From positions 7,236,833 through 7,300,832 of the forward strand of contig NW_002060943.1 in NCBI RefSeq assembly GCF_000150275.1: a DNA stretch of 64,000 nt, given 5' to 3'. This DNA is from Trichoplax adhaerens. Lineage: Eukaryota > Placozoa > Uniplacotomia > Trichoplacea > Trichoplacidae. Below, in pieces: positions 37,101 through 49,436 of the stretch. The notes under the pieces were generated by a model. It searched no databases. It was given only the letters and a program-made list of their open reading frames with translations, and had not been told where the DNA came from. How positions within the stretch are numbered: the first letter of the stretch is position 1; the number at the start of each line of letters is the position of its first letter. Position numbers and translations under genes: made by a program.

Positions 37101-40098
37101 GTACTACCAATCGATCGAAGAAAAGTAGAACAAACTGGAAAGATTATTTGTATTGCTCGAAATACTTTGATCAAGGATTCTCAATGTCAATATCAAGGCA
37201 ATGTAAATCCACTAGATGATGCTAGTAAGTCAATTCAATCTTGATTAAGGTATAGATAGGGAAAGGAATAAAATAGCTAGAATATTCATTTACTGCACAA
37301 AATAAGAGTAGAATTCGTATGTCAGTGTGAGCCATATTGACCTACGCACTACCCGATTTTAGTAAATTGATTCTATCTTGGTTAAAACATAGATAGGGAA
37401 AGGAATAGTTTAGCTGAAGTATTCCTTTGCTGCCTAAAATAAGAGTCAAATTCTCTATGCGAGTATCAGTAATACTAATCTACAAAAAATGGCTTAAAAA
37501 TCCAGTGATGTATCGACAAATAAATGAGTAGACTACATTAATCTGCGTCCTTATACGTATGTTGATTACGGAATAGATACGAGATTTATTCTTGATTTAT
37601 TCTAAAGTTACTGAACACATTCTGTATTTGGATATAGAAAGATTTTTCCCACGCCATTTCTTAGCTAAAATAAGTACTAGACCTTTCATGCTAAAATTAT
37701 TGTCATAGATAATCAAAGATAGATCAATTTGGTTCCACGGTAAACTTATTTTTCCCTATATTACTTGCGATATTTCTACTATCAACTAGCTTGGATGGTC
37801 ACGCTGATTAGTATTTTAGGATCTGGAACACTAACGTTATGTATTATCGGCGTATTGCTAAAAGTAACACGAAATCAGACTATCACTGGGTTGGCCAGAA
37901 CCTTAGTGACTATACTCAGTAGAGAAGGTAAGTCAAGGTTTATTAGCGCATAGCTTATAAAATTCAATATTCTACTTTACTCGAATTATTAAAGATTCAA
38001 TCTTTTTTCTATAACACTAAACTAAGATTTATTAGTTCATAGCTTATAAAACAATTCTAGATAGGCTTTATAATAAATTCAATATTCTCCTTTCTCGAAC
38101 CATTACACCTGCTATTTTTAATCAATAATAACAAAGTCAAGATTAATCAGCTCATAGCTTATGAAATAATTCTAGATAAGCTTTATAAAAATTCAATATT
38201 CTATCTTACTTATAAAATAATTGTAGATAGACCTTACAATAAATTGAATACTCTACCTAACTCGAAGTCAAGGTTTATTAGCTCATAGTTTATAAAATAA
38301 TTCTAGATCGACTCTACTTGTATAAAAATTCGATATTCTTCTACCTTACTCGAACCATAAAAGATGCTATCTTATGTCATAATGACAAAATCAAGATTTA
38401 TTAAATCATAGTTTATAAAATAATCCTAGATAGGCGTTGTAATAATTCAATATTCTATCTTACTCAAACCATAAAAGATGCTATCTTTTGTCATAATAAT
38501 TAAGTCAAGGTTTATTAGCTCATAGCTTCTAAAATAACTATAGATAAGCTTTATAATAAATTCAATATTCTACCGCTCTCAAACTATAAAAGATTTTAAC
38601 GTTTATCATAATAACGGTTATGCAACAGCTTGTATCTAGAGTAGTAGCCTCCGGATTTTCAATCAGTACTTACCCAGTCGTAACTTTCTCGCTATACTCT
38701 TCCGTTCATAAGCTTGCTTGGAATTACTATCATTTCTCTTATAAAATAGGATAGAGTAGCTCATACGAGTAAGTTATAAAATATCATGTCATTAGTGTTA
38801 TAATAAAGCCTTGAGCATATTGATAGTCAGTTCGTCGAAGAAAAATTATTTTATATAATAATTTTCGTCTTGATCTTCGGATATCTTATATATTAATGTA
38901 TATTATTGCGTCTATCATGATAGTCTTGATAATTCAAACACAACCATTCTTAACTGAAGATATAGAAGAATTTCGTAAGGAAATTGGAGCAACTTATAAA
39001 GCCAGAGTCTTCTATATTGACAATACAACTGCATGGGCAGATATGAGAACAGTTGTGGCAAATTTAAAAAGATTTAAAGTTGTCATATGTATCATTAGTG
39101 AAAAAATACTGCATGAAGGTGTCAGTAACCTACAATTTAAAGATTTTTTATGTAAAATTATTACTAAATGTATAGAAAAAGAGAATGTGACCGGTATGCC
39201 GCCTATACTTATTCTTAAAAAGGAGGAATTTAATCATAGCCACTATCCCGATGACGTCGATCAATTAGAATGCATTGATATTCACTTAAAGGACGAGCAA
39301 TTTCAGCAATTGCTAAAATCTCATTTAACGAATGAGCAAATTCAATGGCTAGAAGATCATTTTACTGATCAGCAATTCAAGCAACTGCTTAAAATATATT
39401 ATAACGATCAATCATTTCAGCTATTGCGAGAAAATTGTTTAACCCATGAGCAATTTCTAATGTTACTTGTAAGTCATTTAGACGATGACCAATATCAGCA
39501 ATTACTAAAAACTCAATTAACTGGTGAGCAAATTCAATACCTAGAAGATCACTTAAATCAGCGGCAATTACGACAATGGATTAAAAATTATTTCACAAAT
39601 CAACAACTTCAAATATTACAAGAATCTCGTTTATCAACCGATCAAGAATTACAGCAATTGGTAGAAAACCAGTTAACTGATGATCTACTCCAATCATTCC
39701 TGCAAACTCGTTTAACAGATGAGCAAATTCAATGGTTAAAAGATCATTTAACTCCTCAGCAATTAAAGCAATTGCTTAAAAATTATTCCATCAATAGACA
39801 ATTTCAGCCTTTGCTAATAGCTCTTTTAACCAATGAGCAATTGGAACTGCTGCTTCAAAGTCATTTAATCGATGATCAATTCCAACAATTACTCAAAAAT
39901 AGCCTAACTAGTCAGCAAATTCAATGGCTAGAAAATCATTTAGCTGATCAGCAAAGCAAGCAATTTCAACAAGTACAAACAAATAGGTTAAGTACTGAAC
40001 AATTTCGTCAGTTGACAGAGAGTCATTTAACCCATGATCAATATGAACAATTACTCGAAAGCTTTGCTCGATTTTACTATTACGATTGGAAGGATTGA
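34133..40098 (+). CDS. Receptor 1: Ig-Ig-transmembrane protein with TIR/SEFIR-like intracellular domain and expanded LTxEQ helical repeats
   Basis: Predicted 731-residue type I membrane protein; exons 34133-34286, 36332-36739, 36904-37224, 37790-37927 and 38924-40098, all joined in phase 1. Residues 1-22 form a hydrophobic signal peptide. Exon 2 (about 52-188) is an Ig-like domain with ITCK, CWKFNG and NEGNYSCSL, but with a long cysteine-rich insertion between the first Cys and the Trp. Exon 3 (about 188-295) is a second Ig domain (IYCKAYG, FQWYR, IICIARN). Exon 4 supplies one membrane helix (about 297-320). The intracellular part (about 341-460) alternates predicted strands and helices (VLIIQTQPF, KVVICIISE, PPILILKK); this suggests a divergent TIR or SEFIR fold, by pattern only. 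Residues 462-720 are 20 LTxEQ-type repeats, then a terminal helix SFARFYYYDW shared with receptor 2. Ligand and signalling role are unknown. Confidence 0.82.
34313..34545. repeat. Two tandem copies of an about 120-bp unit in receptor 1 intron 1
   Basis: The segment 'catcaatccaatcgcat' through 'tagtttagt.ttaaaaat' occurs twice, starting near 34333 and 34453. Non-coding. Confidence 0.75.
35000..36260. repeat. Tandem array, unit about 65-85 bp, in receptor 1 intron 1
   Basis: At least 14 diverged copies of a unit containing 'gatatcgatagtaacttggtaa', 'aatgtcctaacgttcat' and 'ctttccctgatctatat'. Clear starts lie near 35390, 35455, 35532, 35603, 35673, 35754, 35825, 35966, 36040, 36127 and 36190. 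The array runs almost up to the exon 2 acceptor. Confidence 0.85.
37930..38600. repeat. Tandem array, unit about 110-130 bp, in receptor 1 intron 4
   Basis: Six or so copies of 'gtcaaggtttattagctcatagctta' followed by 'ttctagataggctttataata' and 'ttcaatattctacc', starting near 37932, 38025, 38132, 38272, 38393 and 38511. Unrelated in sequence to the intron 1 array. Confidence 0.8.
39286..40062 (+). repeat. Coding repeat: 20 helical units of about 13 residues arranged as 4 x 5
   Basis: Within receptor 1, residues about 462-720 read as 20 units of consensus L-T-x-E/D-Q-[FIL]-x-x-L-L-x-x-H. Units 2, 7, 12 and 17 are 12 residues long with the signature QIQ[WY]L[EK][DN]H, so a five-unit block of about 65 residues has itself repeated four times. 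Receptor 2 has a single equivalent unit (LTEEQRERLEES) immediately before the shared terminal helix. Confidence 0.93.
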
Positions 40099-40339
40099 AC
40101 GCCTTTGGCGTAAATCGTCTTAGTCCATCCATAAATAACGAATAGGATTAAAGTTAGAGCTATGGTTGAGAAGGAAACTACTATAAAAGATTAATAGTAA
40201 TTTTCCTATCACTGCTCTATCTAACTCAGAATTGAATAACATAGGATTGGCTGGCATGGATCTAAGTCCGTTCAGATCAAGTGAATAATCCAAATGCTTA
40301 TCTCACGCTATTTCTCTACATTATTCGATATTATAAATC

Positions 40340-41000
40340 ATTAATCAAATTTAAAGAGAATTTACAGTGAAAAAATATCCAGGATTAGTAATGTTCTAAA
40401 GAATTTAGAATGTATGACTTCTGATGTAATCATCAATCCAATTTTATTCCATGTTATTTCTTTACTTCATTTTATTAATCACATATCGAGTTTAAAAATC
40501 ATCCACGAATAGAAGAGATCACCAATTGAAAATAGTGTTAAAAGAATGATTATTGTAATTATTGATCGAAATTTTATTTATATCATTTCTCTGCTCTATT
40601 CTGTTGTATTTCTGAATCATCCATTACCTATCGAGTTCAAATAAAATCTAATACAGAGTATCTCTAATTACGAATATTGTAATAAATGATACCATTAATT
40701 AGCAACTAAGTTTAAATAAATTCCTTAACAGAGAGTCTCATCAATTAAAAATATTTTAACAAATGATACCATTAATTAATTATTGGCACCTACCCGAGTT
40801 TAATTAAATAAAATTACCTAATACAGAGTCTCCCCAATTAGAAATATCTTTAATAAGTGACAACATTAATTATCAGCACTTGCCGAGTTTAAATAAAGTC
40901 CCCTAATACAGAACCTCACCCAATAAGAAATATTGCAATAAATGATTATTGTTGTAATCATGGATCCAATTCCATCTACATCTGTATGATTAAATTTGAT
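40340..41000. repeat. Tandem array, unit about 70-90 bp, between the receptor genes
   Basis: Copies of 'cgagtttaaataaa.tcc', 'taatacagagtctc', 'caattagaaatatt' and 'aataaatgataccattaatt' recur near 40640, 40705, 40797 and 40886, with weaker copies upstream from about 40345. No coding frame. Confidence 0.75.
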
Positions 41001-42330
41001 TCTTCATTATTTTCTGACTCATCGAATCTTATACTAAGACTTTAATAACATTTACAGTAATTTAATCTGCATGATTAAATTGGATTCTACAATATTTCCT
41101 TGCCCATTTAATTTTAAACTGGGGCTTTAATAATATCTACTGTATTTTAATCTATATTATTCTACGCGATTCAGTAGGACTTATTACATGTGAGGAGATG
41201 GGATAAATTAGGGTTAGGGTAGCAAATAGGATTACGATCATTGATGCAATGCCATCGACATCAAGTCTACGATACTATTCTATGTTAATTCTTTCTCTAC
41301 TTTACAATATTAACCACATATCCAAATGTAGTAAAAGGACTAAAAGTAGAGTCCTTTGTAGTTTTTAGTATGTAATTAGTATTATTTTACTATACAAAAT
41401 ACCTAGAAAGTGATAGTGTCTTTAAGTTTTACCCTGCCAAATCATCATGTCGCCATCTTTTCTTCTTCATTATTTTACAAGGTATTATATAGATTACTAT
41501 ACAAGTAGCCCTATAGAGCAAATGCCTAATCTAAAGAAAGGGCGTTTGATCGTCTATTCAAATTGTAAAGAAATTTGACTTAGTAGCAAAACCCTATCCT
41601 TAGAGAAAGGGGATTTATAACATGACGATAAAGTACTGTAAGGTAGTCTATACTCGTACAGTTACAGTACAATCTGACGCTAAAACATCAACTGTCAATA
41701 CTCGCGAATACTAAGCGATACTAATGTCAGAAAAGTAGTCGTAGTAGTCATATAAATTTTTTGATAAGCGATTACTGTGATCTTTATAAAAAGCGAATTT
41801 TTCCGGATTTGTGTCCGATATAGTTTTCGGATTCTGGGACCGGTCGGGTTTGTGTCCGATATAATTTTCCTGTTTTGGAACCGGTCGGGTTTATTTTTAA
41901 TTTATGTCTGAATTATAATTTTTCTGTTTTAATTTTTGGATTTTTGTTCATGAAAAATATCGTAAGAGTTGATTTTTGAGATATGGACTTTTTGTTATGA
42001 ATTTGAAACTTTGGAATTTTATGGCGTGACTTGAAGTCACATTAGGAGATTTAGTGAGGAAAATAGAAAATAAGATGGAAATTGGCAGAGGTTGTGTTGA
42101 TTGTTAGGTAGTTAGAATGTTATTTTTATGACTAAATCTTGATGTTTAAAGGTTGATTTTTAGCTTTTTATAGTGTATTAATGATAGAAATTATATTAGA
42201 AATGAAGTTTGATGTATTTTTATAGTTAGCTTATTGCTTTTATAGTATTTTGTAAGGGAATCGTAGGGTAAATTGTGTCTGAACTTTGAATGATTTTTGT
42301 TTTCTTAAATGGTGCAAAGTAGTTTTGTAA

Positions 42331-42775
42331 AACGGATCTTAAGAGCGATTGGTTAGCAAATGTTTAGTTTTAAATACCTCTGACGGCTCTATGAAGCCTA
42401 TAAATGATAGTGCAATTAGAAAATTTAGAGGGAGAGTAGAAGAAGATTTTATTTGAAGAACTTGTTGAATTTAAAAGGCCTTCGGGGTCGAATTGTCGTA
42501 AGTTAAAACGTTCTTGTTTTTGAAAGGTTGTTTGGTCGTTGACAGTTTTTAAGTCTGTCATTTATTTTAATAATACTTAAAGCTAAGTATTTGTAAGGTT
42601 ATTCGGTTTATACTTCTCTCCATTTTTGTTTTGAAATAAATTGCTGTTCGGTTATTTCCCCAAATTTTATTTGGTGTCAAAGTATTAGCGTTAAGTCGAC
42701 CGGAGTGCAACGAAAGTAGAATCAAAGTTTGTTAAAGTTTTGTAGCTTGATCTCTACACATTTCATTTCATTACA
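42331..42775 (-). mobile_element. Dispersed transposon-derived repeat, copy 1 (5' part, decayed ORF)
   Basis: This block is the reverse complement of 63558-64000, with scattered substitutions and indels. Its minus-strand 5' end begins TGTAATGAAATGAAAT, followed by about 210 bp and then an ORF starting at 42561 (MTDLKTVNDQTTFQKQ...). Here the ORF stops after 63 codons, at an extra T that is absent from the other copy. The element probably continues towards 41770, where a 41-bp direct repeat containing 'tttgtgtccgatata' and 'ggtcggg' occurs twice (about 41808 and 41849). Class is undecided: the 5' leader plus ORF could be a retroelement gag or a long terminal repeat. Confidence 0.7.
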
Positions 42776-43689
42776 CAAATATAAACAGCATCTACTTATG
42801 GCGAAAAATCGTGAATTAGTAAATAATGTCATCAATCATTTCAGTGACTGAGCTAAGTCCATCAACATCGGAAGGTACCATCCAATTTTATTCCATGCTG
42901 ATTTTTCTCTACTTCATATTCGAATTCATCACTTATAAACAAAGATAAATAAAGTTTCTCAGATAAAACGTATGGCAAATTAGAAATAGTACAATAAAAT
43001 TACTTTTCATTGATGTGATTCCAATTACATCGACTAAATTATCTTGAATTAATTTAGATTGAATTGAGAACTTCATAATCATCTGTACTGCCGTATACTC
43101 TGATCTACTATTTGATTTTTACACTATACAAAATATATAGCGTCAAAATAAACTTTTCAAGTCTACGAAATTTTCAGCTAAACTGGATAGATTCATGACA
43201 ATTAAATAACATTTTCTCCAGTATTGATCACTTAAACGTACTATAATAAATGAGCAACTGCATATTATACATTTACATAATTAGTGAAATGATTAATATG
43301 ATGATGTCACTAACAAATAGCATTCTACAGTACTGCACCTTCTATTAATCAAAACAAACTTTTAACGTCTACAAAACTTTCTAAACTGGCTAGCCCCAAG
43401 ATAAATAAACAATTTTTTCCCAGTATTGATCACTTAATTCTAATTTTATCATTGATCATTCATGATCGATAGTCAAAATATTCTTTACTAAGGATAAGCG
43501 ACATACGATTTTCTGACATTAGAAATCAATACGAATTCGAACAAGAATAAATTGCATTGCCATTCTTATTGACTATTTCTTATCAGACTATTTCGATTTA
43601 ATGAGAATAGTACATGAGGTAGATAAAGTCAAGACTGTACCAACCTTCCTATAACTGATTTTGCTGTTAAATGTAACCGAGAAGAAAAG

Positions 43690-46600
43690 ATGAATTACTA
43701 CAGAATTCTAGCTGGATGGTTTATCCTCTTCATGAATAGTTCATTCATTCATACCGGTAAGAATATCAATGATTGATCTATTCCTTAGCTTTATAATCTT
43801 GTGTTTAGAATTTTCAACTTTGATCTAACAACATGCCACACCCCTTGGAAAAGATTCGAATTGCCGATCAACTATACCACCTTATGAACCGCTATCAGGT
43901 AACTTCTTGTGCTGAAGTTCGTTGTGATATCGATAATTAGAATGCCATTACAACTAGTGGATATCCGATATAATCACTTTACATTAGGTAAAACTAGGCT
44001 ATTACGAATTATCTAATCATATTATCACTTGTTTGCAATCAGCTGGTATCTTTTACTATAGTTCGATATATTGCTCGTAAAATAAAATGGCGTCCCGACT
44101 ATGGTAGATATCTAAAGTAATCCTTCTACAATCGCCAAAAACAGATTATGACTAACATTAGATCAATGTATTGACTACTATCAGTTTATACCTTGCACTC
44201 AGTATATAATGTTGATAAAATAAAATAGCATCACAGCTGACAGATATTCAAAGTAATCCTTCTACAGTAGTAAAGCTTGGGCTACTTAGGTTATCACTAG
44301 ATTATTCCATTCTATGGATTGTTATCAGCTTGTATCTTCTACTATAGCTCAATAAATTGTAGAGTAAAATAAAAATTACATCACAGCTGGCAAATATGCA
44401 AAATAATCCTTCTATAATGACAAAACTAGGATTATTAATACTGTTACTAGATCATTCTATGGATTACTAACAGCTTGTATCTTATACTATTGTTCAATAG
44501 AATATTGTGATAAAATAAAACAGCATTACAGCTGATAAGTATCCAAAGTATTCTTTCTATAAACGCAAAACTAGGGTTACTAATACTATCAGTAGATCAT
44601 TCTATCGATTCCTATCAGCTTGTATCTTGTACTAATAGCTCAATAGATTGTGGAGTAAAATAAAAATGGTATCACAACGGTCAAATATCCAAGTAATCAT
44701 TAAACAATTCCTAATCATAAACTACTGCTGATAATAATTTAATCATTCTATCGACACCTAACAGCTTGTATCCTACATCCGTTATAGTCCGATATAATTT
44801 CCGTAAATTGAATTATATAACAGTTAGTTGATATCCGAAAGTAATCATCCTATAATAGCCAAAACGACTAAGACTGTAACTAGACCTTTCATCAACTGCT
44901 GTCAGTTTGCATCCTACACTACTGGACTAGTACAGCGCAATAAAACGTCGATGGAGTAAAATGCCATTATAGCTGATGGTTAATATGCTAAAGATCATCT
45001 TTAAGCAGAAATATGTTATATCGATCGTAATATAGTAGATAGATTGTCATTAGGGTTACCGATTGTAAAATTAATTCATTTTCCAGTAAAGGAATCATTA
45101 CTTGAAATTAGTAAGAAATTAACTTCAACTATAAATTACTTAATCAATTGATAGCTATAGCACCAATTTGATGACAATATAGACGATTATATTTCAATCT
45201 TGATTCTAATAGTGTACCGATATGATTCATGGAAGATGATATTAGATTGAAAAATGATTAAAGTTTCTATTGCCTCTGCAATTGGGAGAGTATGATAAAT
45301 ATCCTAATAACTTGCTATCGTTTCATGTATTTTCATTTAGATGAGCAAATATCAAAACTTAATAGCAGCATAAATCTGTTATCAGCACAAGCTTATGTTG
45401 GAGCTGATGGCTACATAAGATGTATAATAAAAATCGATCCAGAACCTACCAGCAATTGTAACAAAAAAAATGTAGCGAAGCAATGTAATATATGCCCAGA
45501 GGAACTGTGTCCTGGATGTCGAGATTCTCCAGATAAAACGTGCTGGGATTGCTGGTTTAGAAATGGTGAAAAATTACCGATGCAAGAGCCCAATAAATAT
45601 GATTACGACATTTCTCAGAATCATCCCTCTGGTCAACACCTGTCTCAATACTATGAATTTCACCTTATCATTAGAAATGTCACTGAAAAGGATGCTGGAT
45701 ATTACAATACTGAACTAAAAAGATTATGCGAATATGAAGGAAGTTTTTCAAATCATAGCACTAAACTAACGATAAAAGGTGCCGTAATGACTAATATAAT
45801 ATCTATCTTTGATTTGTAGAATGATATTTGACTAGCTCTACAATTAAATATTCTGCTAATATGGATACAAATACGGATATCTCCAATATATTGGAGATAT
45901 CGTCAGTATTTTTCAAATTGTTAATGTTAATCTTATAGCAGAACTTTTTCAAAGTGATAGAAATTTATTTGAAAATTAATACGTGGAATAACTTATATTT
46001 TATCTCTGCGTCGAGAACCACAAATAGGATGATAAAAAATCGATAGCATCTGTTACAGGGGTATCAACATCCGTTACTTTACGTTTACTAGTAGTTATAG
46101 AAGTCATGACATCCTGATGAGGAAAATTATGAAGTATCAGCAGATTTATTAGAGTGAAAAAAGATCAGATGATATGGTACTACGTTATCAGGATAGCAAT
46201 AGGTACAAGCGTTTCTACATGCTGATGCACATAAGAATGTTCTACCCAGTATCTAGCTCTATTTCAAATAGATTAAAAATTATTTTCTATTTATTATATA
46301 CTATGATCTAAGATATAGATATATAAATACCCTTTCTATATAGATTTGGTATGAGTATAAAATCAGGACCATACTAAGGATTACAGTTAAATATATATTC
46401 ACTGTACATATATACATATATACTGCGAATGCAGAATACAGACAGAAGAGTACATAGTTGTAGCCTTTACATCTTTAGAAAGCATTGTGAGATCAAGTTA
46501 GGTATAAACACTTCTACATGTTTGTGTACATAAGAACATTTTACATAGCATCTAGCTGCATTTCAAATAGACTAAAATTATTATCTTTTTATAATGTACA

Positions 46601-49436
46601 ATGATATTAGATATAGAGTTGGTTAGAGCATAAAACTAGGATCATACTAAGAATTACAGTTAAATGTTTACTTAACAAAATCATAATTTAGAAATTTTGT
46701 ATCTCATACTTATTGATAGTATATTATCCATATAGAATTTAACATTAATTAGAGTGATGATTAGCAAAGTACTAGGAAATTGATTGAGATAGATATAAAG
46801 ATATTCCGTAGATAGTAAGAATTCAAGTAGAGTGAAGTGATTGATTACATATTTATTGATAGACTACTATAGATATGTAGACATCAATGTAACAGGAACT
46901 TTGAGTTAGAATAATACAGAGCTAGAGTTAATAGGCTAATCTGGGCATACAATTTCAGATACAACAGAAATTTAGAGTCCGAATTATGGAAACTTATAGA
47001 TAAATAATTCAGAATTCATATTTCATCCATACAAAATGTAGGATGGATAGCAATGATCCAAGAATCATTCATTAGCATCATCTTTAGTAAAAGGACTCTA
47101 TGAGAATTAGAAAGAGTAGAAAAGACTCCCTTTCAGATTTTCTGTCGATATCTACTAAATATCAATTTGACTTTCCAATAATAAATTACTTCTTATTTCA
47201 TATATAGAACCGTCATTTAATTGTCTTCAAAAAACAACTATGGAAGTACTAGATACAAAAGACGAATATTACGTCGACATATTTTGCAGCGTAGAAGGAG
47301 CTCCGCACTCACATGTCCAATTTCTATGGTTTTCTGAACACGGAATTATTGCGACAGACTCAGAGGGTGAATGTAGTTATTCTAACGGATTGAACATAAC
47401 TAGGAGATTGCGGATTAGTCGAAAGAGAGCAGAAAGGCTAAAAATGATTTATTGTAATGTTACCAATTCTTTAATAAAGAACCGCTCATGCCTCTATGAG
47501 GCCTATATTAGTCCAATACCTGATTATAGTAAGCATACTTCATTTTAATAATAGAATAGCGGATAGAATAGATCTAATATAGGAGCTTACAATATTGCTA
47601 TTCTTTACATAGTATCTTTTCTTAATTTTTTAGCTTGGAGTTTCATCGTGAGTATCATCTTAGGCTCCGCAATATTATCTGTCATCAGTGTTAGCATATA
47701 TCTAAAAGCAACAGAAAATCGAAATCTAATATCTATGCTAGAGACCTATATCTATATAAAAAAAACGAACGGTTAGTTAAGATTATAAAGGACATTTTAT
47801 GAAGATTTATACGGATCTAATGTTATTTAGCACACTACACTTTTTGTCAATAATTTCGATAACCATATCTACTAATTAATAAAATATGCCAATAGAATGA
47901 AAGCTAGGATAAAGATATTTAGTAACTTTTATAAATGCTGAAGTTATACTCTTATAGGTTGCTCGTTATTATGTAAATAGCTTATACCAACAATATAGGA
48001 TAAATAACAGCTTACGGATATTGATGTTGTAACCGCTATACCCACCTAATTTATTTTGCTTACCTCGATATTTGCGTTAATAGCGCCTGTACTATATCGT
48101 TATAAAGTACGCCATATCAAAACTAACTAATAGTAAAGGAAGCGAACTCTATTCTACGCAGATTAGAAAAAAATTACAATGGAAACTAGGATATAATTAT
48201 ATGTATTATATCGTTGTAAAATATACAGTAGTAGATCCTTCTAAAATAATCAAAAGGATCATAAAGGTACACTCTTTATAGATAGAACTGTAATTGAAAT
48301 GAATTAAAATTATGAATTTAACATCGCATCATTACTTCAACGCTATATCTATATCAAAAATCACAAGAAATAAAATTGCAATGAATTCAAATTAGGGGTT
48401 ACAAGAATTGAAAGTATACTTTACTTTAGTAAAATATTATCAATTGAAATTAGGTGTTTATGTCACACTGTTGGGATGTATAAATGCACAGTTTCTATAT
48501 TATAAAGCTAAAGTAAATGAATTTTCTATTATGTTGTTGATGAAATTACAGAAAAAGGAGATTACAAATTTAAAATATAGCCATAAATCTAGATATTACA
48601 CTATATGTGTTATATTTTTTCTAGAAGGAAGGGGAAGTTACATTAAAGTTTATCTTAAATCATTAGCTATTATTATGAATTAGTTTATGTTAAAGCATAT
48701 CTTAAGCTATTCTTATAAATTTACGTTATTTCTATACTTCTAGATATTACATATGTTATTTTCTGCTTGATTTATATTAGAATATATCTTCAGTTATCAA
48801 CTATTCTTACAAGGTTACATTATATCCATAGTTCTAGATAATATATATGGCTTTTTTTATTGGTCTGTATTAAATTATCAACTATTCTTATAAATTTACG
48901 TTATATTCATAGTTCTAGATACCATATGCACTGTATGTTTTTATTTATATTAGAATAAATCTTTAACCATTAACTATTATTTTTTTATTGTCATAACAGT
49001 ATTGTTGATACAATCACAACCATTCATAACAGAAGATATGGAAAAATTCTGCCAAGCGATTACTACAAAACACAATGTCAACGTTCTTAGGGCCATCCCT
49101 ACTCAGTGGATTGATATGAAAACCATTCGAGAAAGCTTGACAAGATTCAAAGTTATTATATGCGTCATAAGTGAAGCAACTAAATCGAATACAGTACAAA
49201 AAAGATTTCAATTCAAGGATTGGGTTTGTAATATTATTAAAGGTTGTCTGGAAATAAGTAACGATGATATACCGCCCCTATTTATAATCATGAATGATAA
49301 ATTGAATCAAGATGAATATGAAGATGATATCAATACTTTGGAGTACATTACTTGCAACGATAAATTAACAGAAGAGCAAAGAGAACGACTAGAAGAAAGC
49401 TTTTCTCGATTTTATGACAAAGACTGGACGATTTAG
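43690..49436 (+). CDS. Receptor 2: Ig-Ig-transmembrane protein with TIR/SEFIR-like intracellular domain
   Basis: Predicted 466-residue paralogue of receptor 1; exons 43690-43756, 45341-45778, 47208-47528, 47634-47771 and 49000-49436, all phase 1. Exons 3 and 4 have exactly the same lengths as in receptor 1 (321 and 138 nt). Order: signal peptide (about 1-22), Ig-like domain 1 (about 23-169) with a cysteine-dense insertion and CWFRNG, Ig domain 2 (about 169-276; IFCSVEG, FLWFSEH, MIYCNVTN), one membrane helix (about 280-300), and a 145-residue intracellular domain. That domain has VLLIQSQPF, RFKVIICVISE, QFKDWVCNII, PPLFIIMND and a terminal helix ESFSRFYDKDW, a strand/helix pattern compatible with a TIR/SEFIR-type fold. 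In Ig1 the usual second Cys of the D-x-G-Y-x-C motif is replaced (DAGYYNTEL). The long introns carry minisatellites. Confidence 0.82.
43910..44960. repeat. Tandem array, unit about 130-150 bp, in receptor 2 intron 1
   Basis: Seven or more copies of 'atcagcttgtatctt.tactatagttcaatag', 'aaaataaaa.agcatcacagctg' and 'atccaaagtaatccttctataa', starting near 44040, 44180, 44330, 44470, 44605, 44762 and 44888. Confidence 0.8.
46199..46690. repeat. Two copies of an about 200-bp unit, 300 bp apart, in receptor 2 intron 2
   Basis: The stretch from 'ggtacaagcgtttctacatg' through 'tttcaaatagattaaaa' and 'aggatcatactaaggattacagttaaat' at 46199-46400 reappears with drift at 46499-46680. Confidence 0.7.
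48690..48990. repeat. Short tandem array in receptor 2 intron 4
   Basis: About three copies of a 90-120-bp unit with 'caactattcttataaatttacgttat', 'ccatagttctagata' and 'tttatattagaatatatct', ending just before the acceptor of the last exon. Confidence 0.65.

Larger units (their letters stand above)
40099..43689. other. Inter-receptor spacer with repeats and a transposon remnant
   Basis: Holds the tandem array at 40.3-41.0 kb and a mobile-element copy ending at 42775 (separate entries). The parts 41000-41750 and 42776-43689 show no recognisable gene or repeat. Confidence 0.5.

Noticed and set aside
42370-42561. 63-codon minus-strand ORF as a host gene
   Set aside because: It lies in a dispersed repeat with a second copy at the window end, so it is treated as transposon coding remnant.
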